The notes under the pieces are model-generated. The model was not told the origin of the DNA and searched no databases. It saw nothing but the letters and a program-made list of their open reading frames with translations. Below, one piece after another: positions 7,541 to 15,216 of a stretch of 36,535 bases of DNA. Within the stretch, counting starts at the first letter, position 1, and each line of letters begins with the position of its first letter. Origin of the DNA: Rhodospirillales bacterium (GTDB lineage Bacteria > Pseudomonadota > Alphaproteobacteria > Rhodospirillales > Casp-alpha2); NCBI GenBank assembly GCA_021775105.1, contig JAJFIJ010000301.1, forward strand, positions 1-36,535. The letters are read 5' to 3'. A program made the translations under genes and the position numbers.

Positions 7541-8437
7541 TCATTGAAACCAGATCGGGTTTGACCACGCGCGTTTACCCTGATCGTCCCGAACGGTGAC
7601 CCGGACATAGGCCTCTTCGAAACGCTCCGTCGGGAACGAAGCTTTTGTCATGTTGTCGCCGCTCAAATATTTGGCGCGCGATCCGCGACCCTGCAGGGAG
7701 ATATTGGCCGCAGGTGAACACTCGACATGCAATTCGCCATCAGCGATCCGGATATCGTGGATTTCCGGCCCCTGACTGGAGTAATAGCGCCCCGCCTTCA
7801 TCGATTCAACCAGAGCATCAGGATCCAGGCTTTCGGCATGCACATTGATCCAGCCGCCGAAAGCATCATGCGTAAGATGATGGGCATCATCGGTAGCAAA
7901 ACCGCTGAGCCGCCATCCGTCGTTTAACAATAGGTCACAGAACGGCCAGTCTTCACCACGTTCCACCTCGACTTCCGAACCATGATTATAGATTTCTACG
8001 GCATGCGCGCAGGTAATGGATTTTGCATCTTCGATGGTCAGGCCATACCAGGATGGATGAACAATACCGATAAAAGCGCCCGCCGAGGCCGCTCGTTTGG
8101 CAATCTCAACAGCGCCTTCGTCTGAATTCGGTCGCGCAAAGTCAACAGGAACCCCGACCGCCAGAATATGCCACGTTTCACCAACCGCAGTTTTACCCTG
8201 ATGCAGTTCGGCAGCAATGACAGTCGTAAAATCGTCGCTGCGATAGGCACGTGTATCCGTTATCGGATAATCATAGTGCGCCATGAAATGCTCACTCAAC
8301 GATATAAAATCATACCCGGCGTCTTTGTAACGACGGCAAACCTTTCCAGCTTCCAGCACGCCATCCGAGTTGATGGAATGCGTATGTAAATTGCCACGGT
8401 AAAACCGACCGGGCTGTCCAAATGGCAGATTTTTCAT
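7541..8437 (-). CDS. PHP-domain metal-dependent phosphohydrolase (CehA/McbA-like)
   Basis: A 298-residue protein with the PHP fold found in trinuclear-metal phosphoesterases. The metal motifs are NLHTHS (His18, His20), SEHF (His50), a central His in IGIVHPSWYG, and the late Asp-Ala-His of TDDAHH. A C-terminal beta-rich segment of about 80 residues (with ISLQGRGS and ending SNPIWFQ) resembles the accessory domain of CehA/McbA-type stand-alone PHP proteins. No signal peptide is seen, so it is probably cytoplasmic. The substrate is unknown. It converges with the CitE-like gene (18 bp between stops), and a hairpin separates it from the next minus-strand gene. Confidence 0.8.
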   Translation of the reverse strand: MKNLPFGQPGRFYRGNLHTHSINSDGVLEAGKVCRRYKDAGYDFISLSEHFMAHYDYPITDTRAYRSDDFTTVIAAELHQGKTAVGETWHILAVGVPVDFARPNSDEGAVEIAKRAASAGAFIGIVHPSWYGLTIEDAKSITCAHAVEIYNHGSEVEVERGEDWPFCDLLLNDGWRLSGFATDDAHHLTHDAFGGWINVHAESLDPDALVESMKAGRYYSSQGPEIHDIRIADGELHVECSPAANISLQGRGSRAKYLSGDNMTKASFPTERFEEAYVRVTVRDDQGKRAWSNPIWFQ

Positions 8438-8493
8438 TGAAGTTCTCTATCTGGAAATACGGTTGTTCCCTATAGACGAAATATTCCAGAAAG

Positions 8494-8532
8494 ACTTTAA
8501 AAAAATGGCACGCCGTCATTTTTTTTTAAAGT
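8494..8532 (-). terminator. A/T-rich hairpin, likely terminator of the 8561-8953 gene
   Basis: ACTTTAAAAAAATGGC and GTCATTTTTTTTTAAAGT form a long A/T-rich stem with a small GC tip. Read on the minus strand, the GC-containing tip is followed by a T run, fitting a terminator for the small secreted protein gene. The symmetry could allow action in both directions. Confidence 0.45.
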
Positions 8533-8560
8533 CAAAGGTCCCTGAAAACTGGCGTCCAGC

Positions 8561-8953
8561 CTATTTCCGTTTTGGCAGTTTGAGCGTGAAGGTCCGCTCG
8601 CCATCCCCATGCACACTGTCGTGGGCACGGATGGTGATTTCCGTATCGCCCACAGGCACCTGAACGTTGGCAACGGAACGGGTAAATGGTTGTTCATCAA
8701 CATGCGGATGATAGAGAACCCGCGTCGCAATGACCTCGCCAGCCGGCGTCAATACGTCGAACTTGTCAGCGTAATGGGTCCAACCTTCATCTTTGTGATA
8801 AATGGTCGCCGATACTGCATAAGTGCCCTTGGCGTTGGCAATAACGGTCGCATCAAGCACGGAAACTTCTCCAGCGATGGCTAATGACGGGACCAGGAAG
8901 CTGACAATGGCGATTGTAGAAATAATAAATTGGTCAACGAGTCTGGCTTTCAT
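8561..8953 (-). CDS. Conserved small secreted protein, function unknown
   Basis: A 130-residue protein with an N-terminal signal peptide (about residues 1-27, ending PSLAIA) and a mature beta-rich domain of roughly 100 residues. Recognisable stretches are HYADKFDV, LYHPHVDEQPF and RAHDSVHG, His-rich segments that could bind metal, though this is not shown. No enzyme motif was recognised. The immunoglobulin-like pattern (alternating strands, closing TFTLKLPKRK) is compatible with a small periplasmic binding domain. The gene is monocistronic, with a hairpin after it and a divergent tiny ORF before it. Confidence 0.65.
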   Translation of the reverse strand: MKARLVDQFIISTIAIVSFLVPSLAIAGEVSVLDATVIANAKGTYAVSATIYHKDEGWTHYADKFDVLTPAGEVIATRVLYHPHVDEQPFTRSVANVQVPVGDTEITIRAHDSVHGDGERTFTLKLPKRK

Positions 8954-9058
8954 GGTTCTGCTCCAGTCGCGAATTGGTCCCGGTTGTCTCCGCCAATGCC
9001 AAGGTTGCGCAAAAATATCCCGGATATCAACCCCGTAATGGACCAGAAAAGAAAATAG

Positions 9059-9086
9059 TTGCTATTTTGTTCTATTTTTGTATTAT
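9059..9086 (+). promoter_or_regulatory. Putative sigma-70 promoter for the tiny ORF
   Basis: TTGCTA (9059-9064) and TATTAT (9081-9086) are separated by 16 bp in a very T-rich stretch. A start near 9093 would give a short leader to the ATG at 9121. The match is fair, not strong. Confidence 0.4.
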
Positions 9087-9120
9087 TTATGTTCTTATAT
9101 GGATGTAATAGGAGAACACG

Positions 9121-9204
9121 ATGAGCAGTTCAAGCTTTGTTAAGGATTTTGCCGCCCTCACCTTTCTGTTTATCAGCAGTTATATGCTGACATTGGTTGC
9201 CTGA
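9121..9204 (+). CDS. Possible 27-residue membrane peptide
   Basis: A short frame encodes 27 residues: a polar start MSSSSFVKDF followed by one hydrophobic helix (AALTFLFISSYMLTLVA). It has a good ribosome-binding site (AGGAG, 9110-9114) 6 bp before the ATG and a plausible promoter upstream. Size, single helix and expression signals fit the class of bacterial small membrane proteins. No homologue is recalled and chance cannot be excluded. Confidence 0.4.
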   Translation: MSSSSFVKDFAALTFLFISSYMLTLVA

Positions 9205-9240
9205 ACCGTATCACAGGCATAATGCTCCGATGACAAGCGG

Positions 9241-9669
9241 TTATGGTGCTTGAGGCACCTGACGCTTTGAACCGTCTTCGTTTAGGGCGACAAAGGTGAA
9301 GGTCCCTTCCGTGACCTTCATTTCTTCCCTGGTCGTCTCTCGGCGCACAATCCAGGCTTCGACCCGGGCTGTGATTGAGGTGTTGCCGGTTTTCAGGATT
9401 TCCACATAACAGCTCAGGACATCACCAATGAGGACGGGTTTATGAAAAGTGAAGCCGTTAACTGCCACAGTCGCCACCCTGCCCTGAGCGCAGGCGTAGG
9501 CGGAAATGCCCCCGGCGATATCCATTTGCGACATCAACCAGCCACCAAAAATATCGCCGGCCGGATTGGCGTCGGCAGGCATTGCCAGTGCCTTCAGGGC
9601 AAGCTCACCTCTCGGTTTGCCATAATCTTTGCCGGCAGCCTGATCTTCATTGTTAAGAGTCATCATCAT
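9241..9669 (-). CDS. YciA-like acyl-CoA thioesterase
   Basis: A 142-residue single hotdog-fold thioesterase that hydrolyses acyl-CoA to free acid and CoA in the cytoplasm. The YciA-family core is clear: ALAMPADANPAGDIFGGWLM with the catalytic Asp, then QMDIAGG and AVNGFTFHKPV followed by IGDVLSCY. Length is normal. Three consecutive ATG codons open the frame; the first is annotated, but initiation at the second or third would change nothing important. It is divergent from parE, sharing a 150-bp regulatory gap. Confidence 0.88.
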   Translation of the reverse strand: MMMTLNNEDQAAGKDYGKPRGELALKALAMPADANPAGDIFGGWLMSQMDIAGGISAYACAQGRVATVAVNGFTFHKPVLIGDVLSCYVEILKTGNTSITARVEAWIVRRETTREEMKVTEGTFTFVALNEDGSKRQVPQAP

Positions 9670-9748
9670 TGTCCTTCTGACATCCGGTTTTCATGTGGTC
9701 GTCCACAATATGTAGTCATCTTTTTTTAGTAAACACACTGTATCATGC

Positions 9749-9777
9749 TTGTCGAGAGCGGTTTCACTTTCTAGGAT
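9749..9777 (+). promoter_or_regulatory. Putative promoter of parE
   Basis: TTGTCG (9749-9754) and TAGGAT (9772-9777) are spaced by 17 bp in the gap between the divergent thioesterase and parE genes. A start near 9784 would leave a 36-base leader before the ATG at 9820, which argues against the TTG at 9790 as the parE start. Confidence 0.35.
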
Positions 9778-9819
9778 GGGGTACTTAAATTGCCTTTGGA
9801 CACGGCCAACGAAATAACC

Positions 9820-11913
9820 ATGACAGATCTGTTTAATCACGCTGAGACAATTGCTTCCGAAGCGCCGAAACCTGCGCCTGAAAAAGTCAAAGCCGTAAAT
9901 AATGGTGCGAAGAAGGCTGCACCAACAAAAGCCAAACCCGTAAAATCCAATGGAGATGATTATTCGGCCAAGGATATCGAGGTTCTGGAAGGGCTTGAAC
10001 CGGTCAGACGTCGGCCTGGCATGTACATCGGCGGCACTGATGAACGTGCGCTTCACCATCTGGTCGCGGAGATTCTCGATAATTCGATGGATGAAGCTGT
10101 TGCTGGCCACGCCAGCTGGATTGAAATAGAACTCCGTGAAGGTCAGACTGTTGTCATTACCGACAATGGTCGCGGTATTCCCACCGACCCTCACCCCAAA
10201 TTCAAGGACATATCCGCCCTTGAAGTCATTATGACGACACTTCATTCTGGCGGCAAGTTTTCCGGCGAAGCCTATGAAACATCAGGTGGCCTGCACGGGG
10301 TCGGCCTGTCGGTGGTCAACGCGCTTTCCGATCTATTGGAAATCGAAGTCGCGCGTGACCGCAAAATCTGGCAACAAACCTATTCTCGCGGCGTCCCGAA
10401 CGGTCCGTTAACAGAAATCGGCAGCACCCAGAACCGTCGAGGTACACGCATCTCATTTCACGCCGATGCCCAGATTTTCGGTCCCGTCAACCAATTCAAA
10501 CCTGCCCATCTCTACCGCATGGTGCGTTCCAAGGCTTATCTGTTCCGGGGCGTGGAAATCCGCTGGAGCTGCGATCCTAAATTGCTGAAATCTGGAGATG
10601 AGACACCAGAAACGGCAACGCTTCATTTCCCCGGCGGACTGTCCGATTATCTGTCAACTGCGCTCGGCAAGCGTCGCACGGTTACGCCGGTCCCGTTCGC
10701 GGGTGATTCAAAACTCAACGGTGGTTCGGGTAAAGCAGAATGGGCCGTACACTGGCCAATCGATGAAGACCCGTTTTTCAATTCATACTGCAATACGGTC
10801 CCGACACCGCAGGGGGGTACCCATGAACAAGGCCTGCGGTCTGCGCTGGCCAAAGGATTGCGATCTTACGGAGAGTTGATCGGCAACAAACAGGCGGCCA
10901 AGATTACGGCCGATGACGTCGTTGGCGGGGCCTGCATCATGCTTTCCGTGTTCATTTCCGACCCGCAATTTCAGGGCCAGACCAAGGACAAGCTTTCAAC
11001 CATCGAAGCCCAGCGTCTGGTTGAAGCGTCTGTTCGCGATCATTTCGATCATTGGTTGTCGGCAACGCCGGATGCCTCTGGAGAATTGCTGGAGCACACC
11101 ATCCAGCGTGCCGAGTTCCGACTGAAAAAGCGTCAGGACAAACAGACCAAACGCCAATCTGCAACCAAACGCCTGCGCCTGCCGGGCAAACTGACGGATT
11201 GCACACGCTCCAGCGCGGAAGGAACGGAACTGTTCATTGTTGAGGGCGATTCGGCGGGCGGGTCCGCCAAACAGGCCCGTGTTCGCGCGACGCAAGCAGT
11301 CCTTCCGCTGCGTGGCAAGATCCTCAACGTCGCCAGCGCTACCGTCGACAAACTACGCGCCAATCAGGAACTTAGCGATCTGATCGAAGCGCTTGGATGT
11401 GGCACAGGTGAAGCCTTCATGGAAGATGATTTAAGATATGAAAAAATCATCATTATGACGGATGCCGATGTCGACGGGGCTCATATTGCCTCACTGCTCA
11501 TGACGTTCTTCTTTCGTGAAATGCCGGGACTGGTCGAAAAGGGCCATCTCTACATCGCCATTCCGCCGCTCTATCGTATCAGTCAGGGAGGAAAAACCCT
11601 CTATGCCCGCGATGACGTTCATAAGGACGAACTGATGGAAACCGAATTCAAGGGCCGCGGCAAGGTCGAGATCAGTCGTTTCAAGGGCCTTGGTGAAATG
11701 CCTTCCAGACAACTGAAAGAAACCACAATGGACCCGAAGAACCGGATTCTTCTGAGGGTTACCGTACCGTCCGGGCACAATGATGATGAAATTATTGAAG
11801 CCCGCGATACCGAAAAGCTGGTGGAAAACCTGATGGGCAAAAAACCGGAAAAGCGCTTCCAGTTTATTCAGGAACACGCCCAGTTTATTGGAGATCTTGA
11901 ACTGGACGTTTGA
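9820..11913 (+). CDS. parE: DNA topoisomerase IV subunit B ParE
   Basis: A 697-residue ATPase subunit of topoisomerase IV, which decatenates daughter chromosomes with ParC. After a Lys/Ala-rich leader of about 45 residues come the GHKL ATPase motifs ILDNSMDEAVAG, ITDNGRGIP and SGGLHGVGLSVVNALS, and the TOPRIM motifs LFIVEGDSAGGSAKQ and IMTDADVDGAHI. The length and the lack of the long GyrB insertions favour ParE over GyrB. The ATG at 9820 is preferred to an in-frame TTG at 9790. The leader is unusually rich in Pro, Lys and Ala. Its stop abuts the stop of the converging methyltransferase gene. Confidence 0.93.
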   Translation: MTDLFNHAETIASEAPKPAPEKVKAVNNGAKKAAPTKAKPVKSNGDDYSAKDIEVLEGLEPVRRRPGMYIGGTDERALHHLVAEILDNSMDEAVAGHASWIEIELREGQTVVITDNGRGIPTDPHPKFKDISALEVIMTTLHSGGKFSGEAYETSGGLHGVGLSVVNALSDLLEIEVARDRKIWQQTYSRGVPNGPLTEIGSTQNRRGTRISFHADAQIFGPVNQFKPAHLYRMVRSKAYLFRGVEIRWSCDPKLLKSGDETPETATLHFPGGLSDYLSTALGKRRTVTPVPFAGDSKLNGGSGKAEWAVHWPIDEDPFFNSYCNTVPTPQGGTHEQGLRSALAKGLRSYGELIGNKQAAKITADDVVGGACIMLSVFISDPQFQGQTKDKLSTIEAQRLVEASVRDHFDHWLSATPDASGELLEHTIQRAEFRLKKRQDKQTKRQSATKRLRLPGKLTDCTRSSAEGTELFIVEGDSAGGSAKQARVRATQAVLPLRGKILNVASATVDKLRANQELSDLIEALGCGTGEAFMEDDLRYEKIIIMTDADVDGAHIASLLMTFFFREMPGLVEKGHLYIAIPPLYRISQGGKTLYARDDVHKDELMETEFKGRGKVEISRFKGLGEMPSRQLKETTMDPKNRILLRVTVPSGHNDDEIIEARDTEKLVENLMGKKPEKRFQFIQEHAQFIGDLELDV

Positions 11914-12537
11914 TCAGGCGACTTGCATTGCCACATCTGTTCGTACTTCATCAGCGCCATCCTTGGCGGCAAGCCCTCCGTCCAGTACGGTAATTTCCGG
12001 TTTCCGTTCCGGTACACGATAAACATAGACTTGCGGGCAAAACGAATCTTCAAGTTGGTGCACAGCATCTGGCTGCCATCCGGGAACATCAAAAACATTG
12101 CTGATTACCACTGTGCCGGGCTGAAGAGACGCCTCCAGAACCGGTCGCACTTTTTCCAGCATTTCCGAATGTAGATAACACACCACCGCGCGAACATCAT
12201 CGGGGTACGGATGATACAGAAAATTTGCCCGGACAATATCAAGGTTTGATCTTTGAAATACCAGGCCGCGCAGTTTCATGAACACCCATGGCAAGGGCGA
12301 CAGTTCGATCGCCAGAACTGGAGACTCACGGAACCGTTTCGCCATAGGAAATGCAAGAGTCCCCCATCCGGCCCCCAGTTCACAGAGCGTCCCCTGACCT
12401 TCCGGAACCAGAGAAAACATGAAATTCCGGGATATGCGAGAACTCGGGATCGGTGAGATTCCGGTGATTGCGCAATAGATCAGCGATATGATCAAACCGG
12501 TCACAATTGAAAACAGCATAATGTATTCGAAGATCAA
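11914..12537 (-). CDS. Membrane-anchored class I SAM-dependent methyltransferase
   Basis: A 207-residue protein with one N-terminal hydrophobic helix (about residues 6-27) followed by a Rossmann methyltransferase domain. The SAM loop is CELGAGWGTLAFPMA near residue 52, followed by an acidic strand end in VLAIELSPLP. The substrate is unknown. The membrane helix suggests a lipid, quinone or membrane-protein substrate, but this is inference. Its stop codon directly touches that of parE on the other strand (TGATCA at 11911-11916), and argC lies upstream on the same strand 144 bp away. Confidence 0.72.
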   Translation of the reverse strand: MIFEYIMLFSIVTGLIISLIYCAITGISPIPSSRISRNFMFSLVPEGQGTLCELGAGWGTLAFPMAKRFRESPVLAIELSPLPWVFMKLRGLVFQRSNLDIVRANFLYHPYPDDVRAVVCYLHSEMLEKVRPVLEASLQPGTVVISNVFDVPGWQPDAVHQLEDSFCPQVYVYRVPERKPEITVLDGGLAAKDGADEVRTDVAMQVA

Positions 12538-12681
12538 CAGCGTGACTCCCGGAAAAATTCAACAACTCCCGGAATGCCGCGATTGGCTTAAATCGAATAA
12601 ACACTTTAAGGATATTGAAAAAACTTAACTTCACTGGGGTTTTTGATACAGACCCAATGCCCCAAGTGCAAGGTTCCGGAT

Positions 12682-13653
12682 TCAGACGGGTAGCACCTCA
12701 TCCGATTCGAGACCCGTCTCTTCCGCAACGCCAAGCATAATATTGAGATTCTGAACCGTCTGACCGGATGCCCCTTTACCCAGATTATCGAGCAGCCCGA
12801 CAACGACCGCCTGCTGATTTTTAGTGTTGGAAAAAACATGCAGGCGCAGCTCGTTGGTGCCATTCAGACTTTCGGGATCAAGTTTGCTCATTGTGGCGGA
12901 GTCAGCCAGCGGTGCAACCGTGACATACCGGCATCCGGAATAATGATCTGAAAGCGCCTGATGGACGGTTTCGGGAGACGGACTTCCCGGCAAAGACCAG
13001 AGTTGCAAGGGAATCTGAACCATCATCCCCTGACGGTAACGCCCAACGCTTGGTACAAACAATGCCGGATGTTCGAGACCGCTCCATCTGACGATTTCAG
13101 GCAGGTGTTTGTGCTTCAGGCCGAGGCCATAAGCGAAGAAGGCTGATTCTGTATGATCCGGAGCGTTTTCGTCCTCGAAAGAAGCGATCATCTGCCGACC
13201 ACCACCGGAATACCCGGAGACGGCATTGATGGTAACAGGCGAGTCGGCGGAAACCACACCAGTCTTGATCAATGGATGCAGAACCGAAACCGAGGTAATC
13301 GCGTAACATCCCGGATTCGTCACTCGGCCCGCATGGGCAATCAGTTCCCGTTGAGCGGGCTCATATTCGGGAAACCCGTAAGCCCATCCGTCAGCGACCC
13401 GGTGCGCGGTTGAGGCGTCTATAACCCGCGTATCCGGATTATTGATCATGGCGACGGCCTCACGTGCGGCATCGTCAGGCAGGCAGAGAATCGCTATGTC
13501 CGCATCGTTCAACAGCCCGGCTCGCGCCGCGGCGTCTTTCCGACTGGTTTCAGACAGACTGAGAAATTCAAGATCATCACGACCGGAAAGGCGCGCGCGG
13601 ATTTGTAATCCCGTCGTTCCGACCTCCCCATCGATGAAAATCTTGGCTGCCAT
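12682..13653 (-). CDS. argC: N-acetyl-gamma-glutamyl-phosphate reductase ArgC (short type)
   Basis: A 323-residue NADPH-dependent reductase of arginine biosynthesis, converting N-acetylglutamyl phosphate to the semialdehyde. The N-terminal IFIDGEVGTTGLQI is the nucleotide loop of the short ArgC type, NPGCYAIT holds the catalytic Cys, and the segment with VSGYSGGGRQM and GLGLKHKHLPE supplies the substrate-binding residues. The start at 13653 has AGGAG upstream; a longer in-frame version (to 13689) would add 12 residues without a better signal. In many alphaproteobacteria argC directly follows rplM-rpsI; here it lies about 11 kb from them. Confidence 0.95.
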   Translation of the reverse strand: MAAKIFIDGEVGTTGLQIRARLSGRDDLEFLSLSETSRKDAAARAGLLNDADIAILCLPDDAAREAVAMINNPDTRVIDASTAHRVADGWAYGFPEYEPAQRELIAHAGRVTNPGCYAITSVSVLHPLIKTGVVSADSPVTINAVSGYSGGGRQMIASFEDENAPDHTESAFFAYGLGLKHKHLPEIVRWSGLEHPALFVPSVGRYRQGMMVQIPLQLWSLPGSPSPETVHQALSDHYSGCRYVTVAPLADSATMSKLDPESLNGTNELRLHVFSNTKNQQAVVVGLLDNLGKGASGQTVQNLNIMLGVAEETGLESDEVLPV

Positions 13654-13770
13654 TATTCCTACTCCTGAAGTAACCCCGCGACCCGTCACGGGGAGGCGAT
13701 CATAGGTCGCGCTTCCAAAACGTCACGAATTTTCTGATGACATCAGGAAAAAATTTACCCCCGGCAAATC

Positions 13771-14352
13771 TTACCTGTCGTCTTCACTGGCATCAGGTCG
13801 TTCCGGGAGTTCGTTGCTTTGCGTTGCTTCGCTGACCGCCAAGCCAATCAATGAACCAGAATTATCAGTGACAATCTGCGCCGCAAGTAGGTTTTCGGGG
13901 TCTATAGCTCCAACGGATTTCGATGTCAAACCCTTCTCATTTGGCTCAGATCCGCCATTGGTCAGGGAGTTTGCTGCAAGGCGTTTCTGTATTTCCTGGG
14001 AGATCATATCTTCTATCGCTATGCGTTGATCGGCAGGCATGTCAGCCAATGCTTCTTCGCTCAATCCCAAAGCCTGCAACAGTTTTTCACGCAGCTCTTC
14101 TATCTTCTGTTTATGAACTTCCTCCGCATAGGCGCGCAACCCGTATTCGCGTATGAATTCCAGATCATCTTTATTGGCATCTTCTTTTGCAGGCTGTTGA
14201 GATGCCAGAATCTCATTTCGAGCGGCTTCATTTTCGGCCTTCAATCCTTCAGCAGAAAGTACTGATGAAAATGGCTCTGCTGGTTGCCGCTGGCGAAAAT
14301 CGACCAGTGAAATATTTACTACAACAGCGGACTGATCATTATCAATTTTCAT
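13771..14352 (-). CDS. Conserved hypothetical cytoplasmic protein with coiled coil
   Basis: A 193-residue acidic protein with no signal peptide or membrane helix. The centre (about residues 65-128) is strongly helical and charged, including EFIREYGLRAYAEEVHKQK and ELREKLLQALGLSEE, then MISQEIQKRLAA. It probably forms a coiled coil or helical hairpin. The ends look disordered. No enzymatic motif was found. I recall similar helical cores in hypothetical proteins of other Rhodospirillales, without known function. It sits between argC and a dehalogenase-like gene on the same strand, with gaps near 100 bp on each side, so it is probably transcribed alone. Confidence 0.65.
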   Translation of the reverse strand: MKIDNDQSAVVVNISLVDFRQRQPAEPFSSVLSAEGLKAENEAARNEILASQQPAKEDANKDDLEFIREYGLRAYAEEVHKQKIEELREKLLQALGLSEEALADMPADQRIAIEDMISQEIQKRLAANSLTNGGSEPNEKGLTSKSVGAIDPENLLAAQIVTDNSGSLIGLAVSEATQSNELPERPDASEDDR

Positions 14353-14442
14353 GTTGACCCCTTTTTACCTCGAGCATGAAAATGTCTAAGCAAAATTTGG
14401 GCCAAACTCGGCACCTGAGCATCTTCTGAATTGGGACCCGTT

Positions 14443-15168
14443 TCAGACCCAACCACCAGCAACAGGCAGGACATGTCCGGTGACAAACCCGCATCGCCCG
14501 GATGCAAAAAGAGCAATCAGTTCTGCGACTTCCTCCGGCTCTCCAAGTCGACCCAAAGGTATATTGCCCAGAATTTTTGAAAGCGCCGCCTCATTTTCAA
14601 GCAGTTCCGGCGGAAAGTAGTCCGGATTTTTTATAAAATTGGGCGCGATGGCATTGACTGTAATACCAAACCGGGCCAACTCCTTTGACAAACTGCCGAC
14701 CAGCGCATTGGTCGCGCCACGGGCTCCTGCATAGATGGAGTAATTCGCGATACCGCCAATCGGTGCAGCGGAGGAAACAAAAATGATGCTACCAGAATTC
14801 TGGTGTTTCATCTGTCGGGTAATATGGGTTGTCAACTCAAACGGCCAGACGGTCAGGGCTTCCAGCGCCTTTCTGTAGTCATCCGCACTTGCCTCATCAA
14901 TAGGCGCGCGTTCTGCCGGATAGGGATCGTTAGAGATCAGGGCATCAATGCGCCCGAACCGGGCTATGACGTCTTCCACAACTGCTTTTGGCGTAATGCA
15001 GGAGGAAATTTCGGCATCTGGAAATATTTTTGAAAATTCTGCGCGTGTGGCCTGGTCCCCGAATGTCATGTCATGACATACAACTGTCATTCCCTCGTCC
15101 AGCAATCTGGCAACGGCTCCTGACCCGACGAAGTGATTCACATGCGTGACCAGTGATACGATGTTCAT
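14443..15168 (-). CDS. Halohydrin dehalogenase-like SDR protein
   Basis: A 241-residue short-chain-dehydrogenase-fold protein whose motifs match halohydrin dehalogenases (HheA-HheG), which eliminate halide from vicinal haloalcohols to give epoxides without a nicotinamide cofactor. Instead of the SDR loop TGxxxGxG it has Thr8-x4-Phe13-x-Gly15 (THVNHFVG), the known HHDH signature. The catalytic set is Ser133-x12-Tyr146-x3-Arg150, with Arg where ordinary SDRs have Lys. Segments such as VVCHDMTF, ISNDPYP, DDYRKALEAL and RLGEPEEVAELIALFASG align by eye with HheC. The neighbouring minus-strand gene, 48 bp upstream, encodes a TPR-sulfotransferase. Activity is predicted, not shown. Confidence 0.8.
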   Translation of the reverse strand: MNIVSLVTHVNHFVGSGAVARLLDEGMTVVCHDMTFGDQATRAEFSKIFPDAEISSCITPKAVVEDVIARFGRIDALISNDPYPAERAPIDEASADDYRKALEALTVWPFELTTHITRQMKHQNSGSIIFVSSAAPIGGIANYSIYAGARGATNALVGSLSKELARFGITVNAIAPNFIKNPDYFPPELLENEAALSKILGNIPLGRLGEPEEVAELIALFASGRCGFVTGHVLPVAGGWV

Positions 15169-15216
15169 TGTTTGATGCCCTCTGAAATACTGGAATATCC
15201 CAAGCCGGTTTATCCG

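Noticed and set aside
9820-11913. GyrB instead of ParE
   Set aside because: Length near 700 and absence of the long GyrB insertion favour ParE, although the domains are shared.
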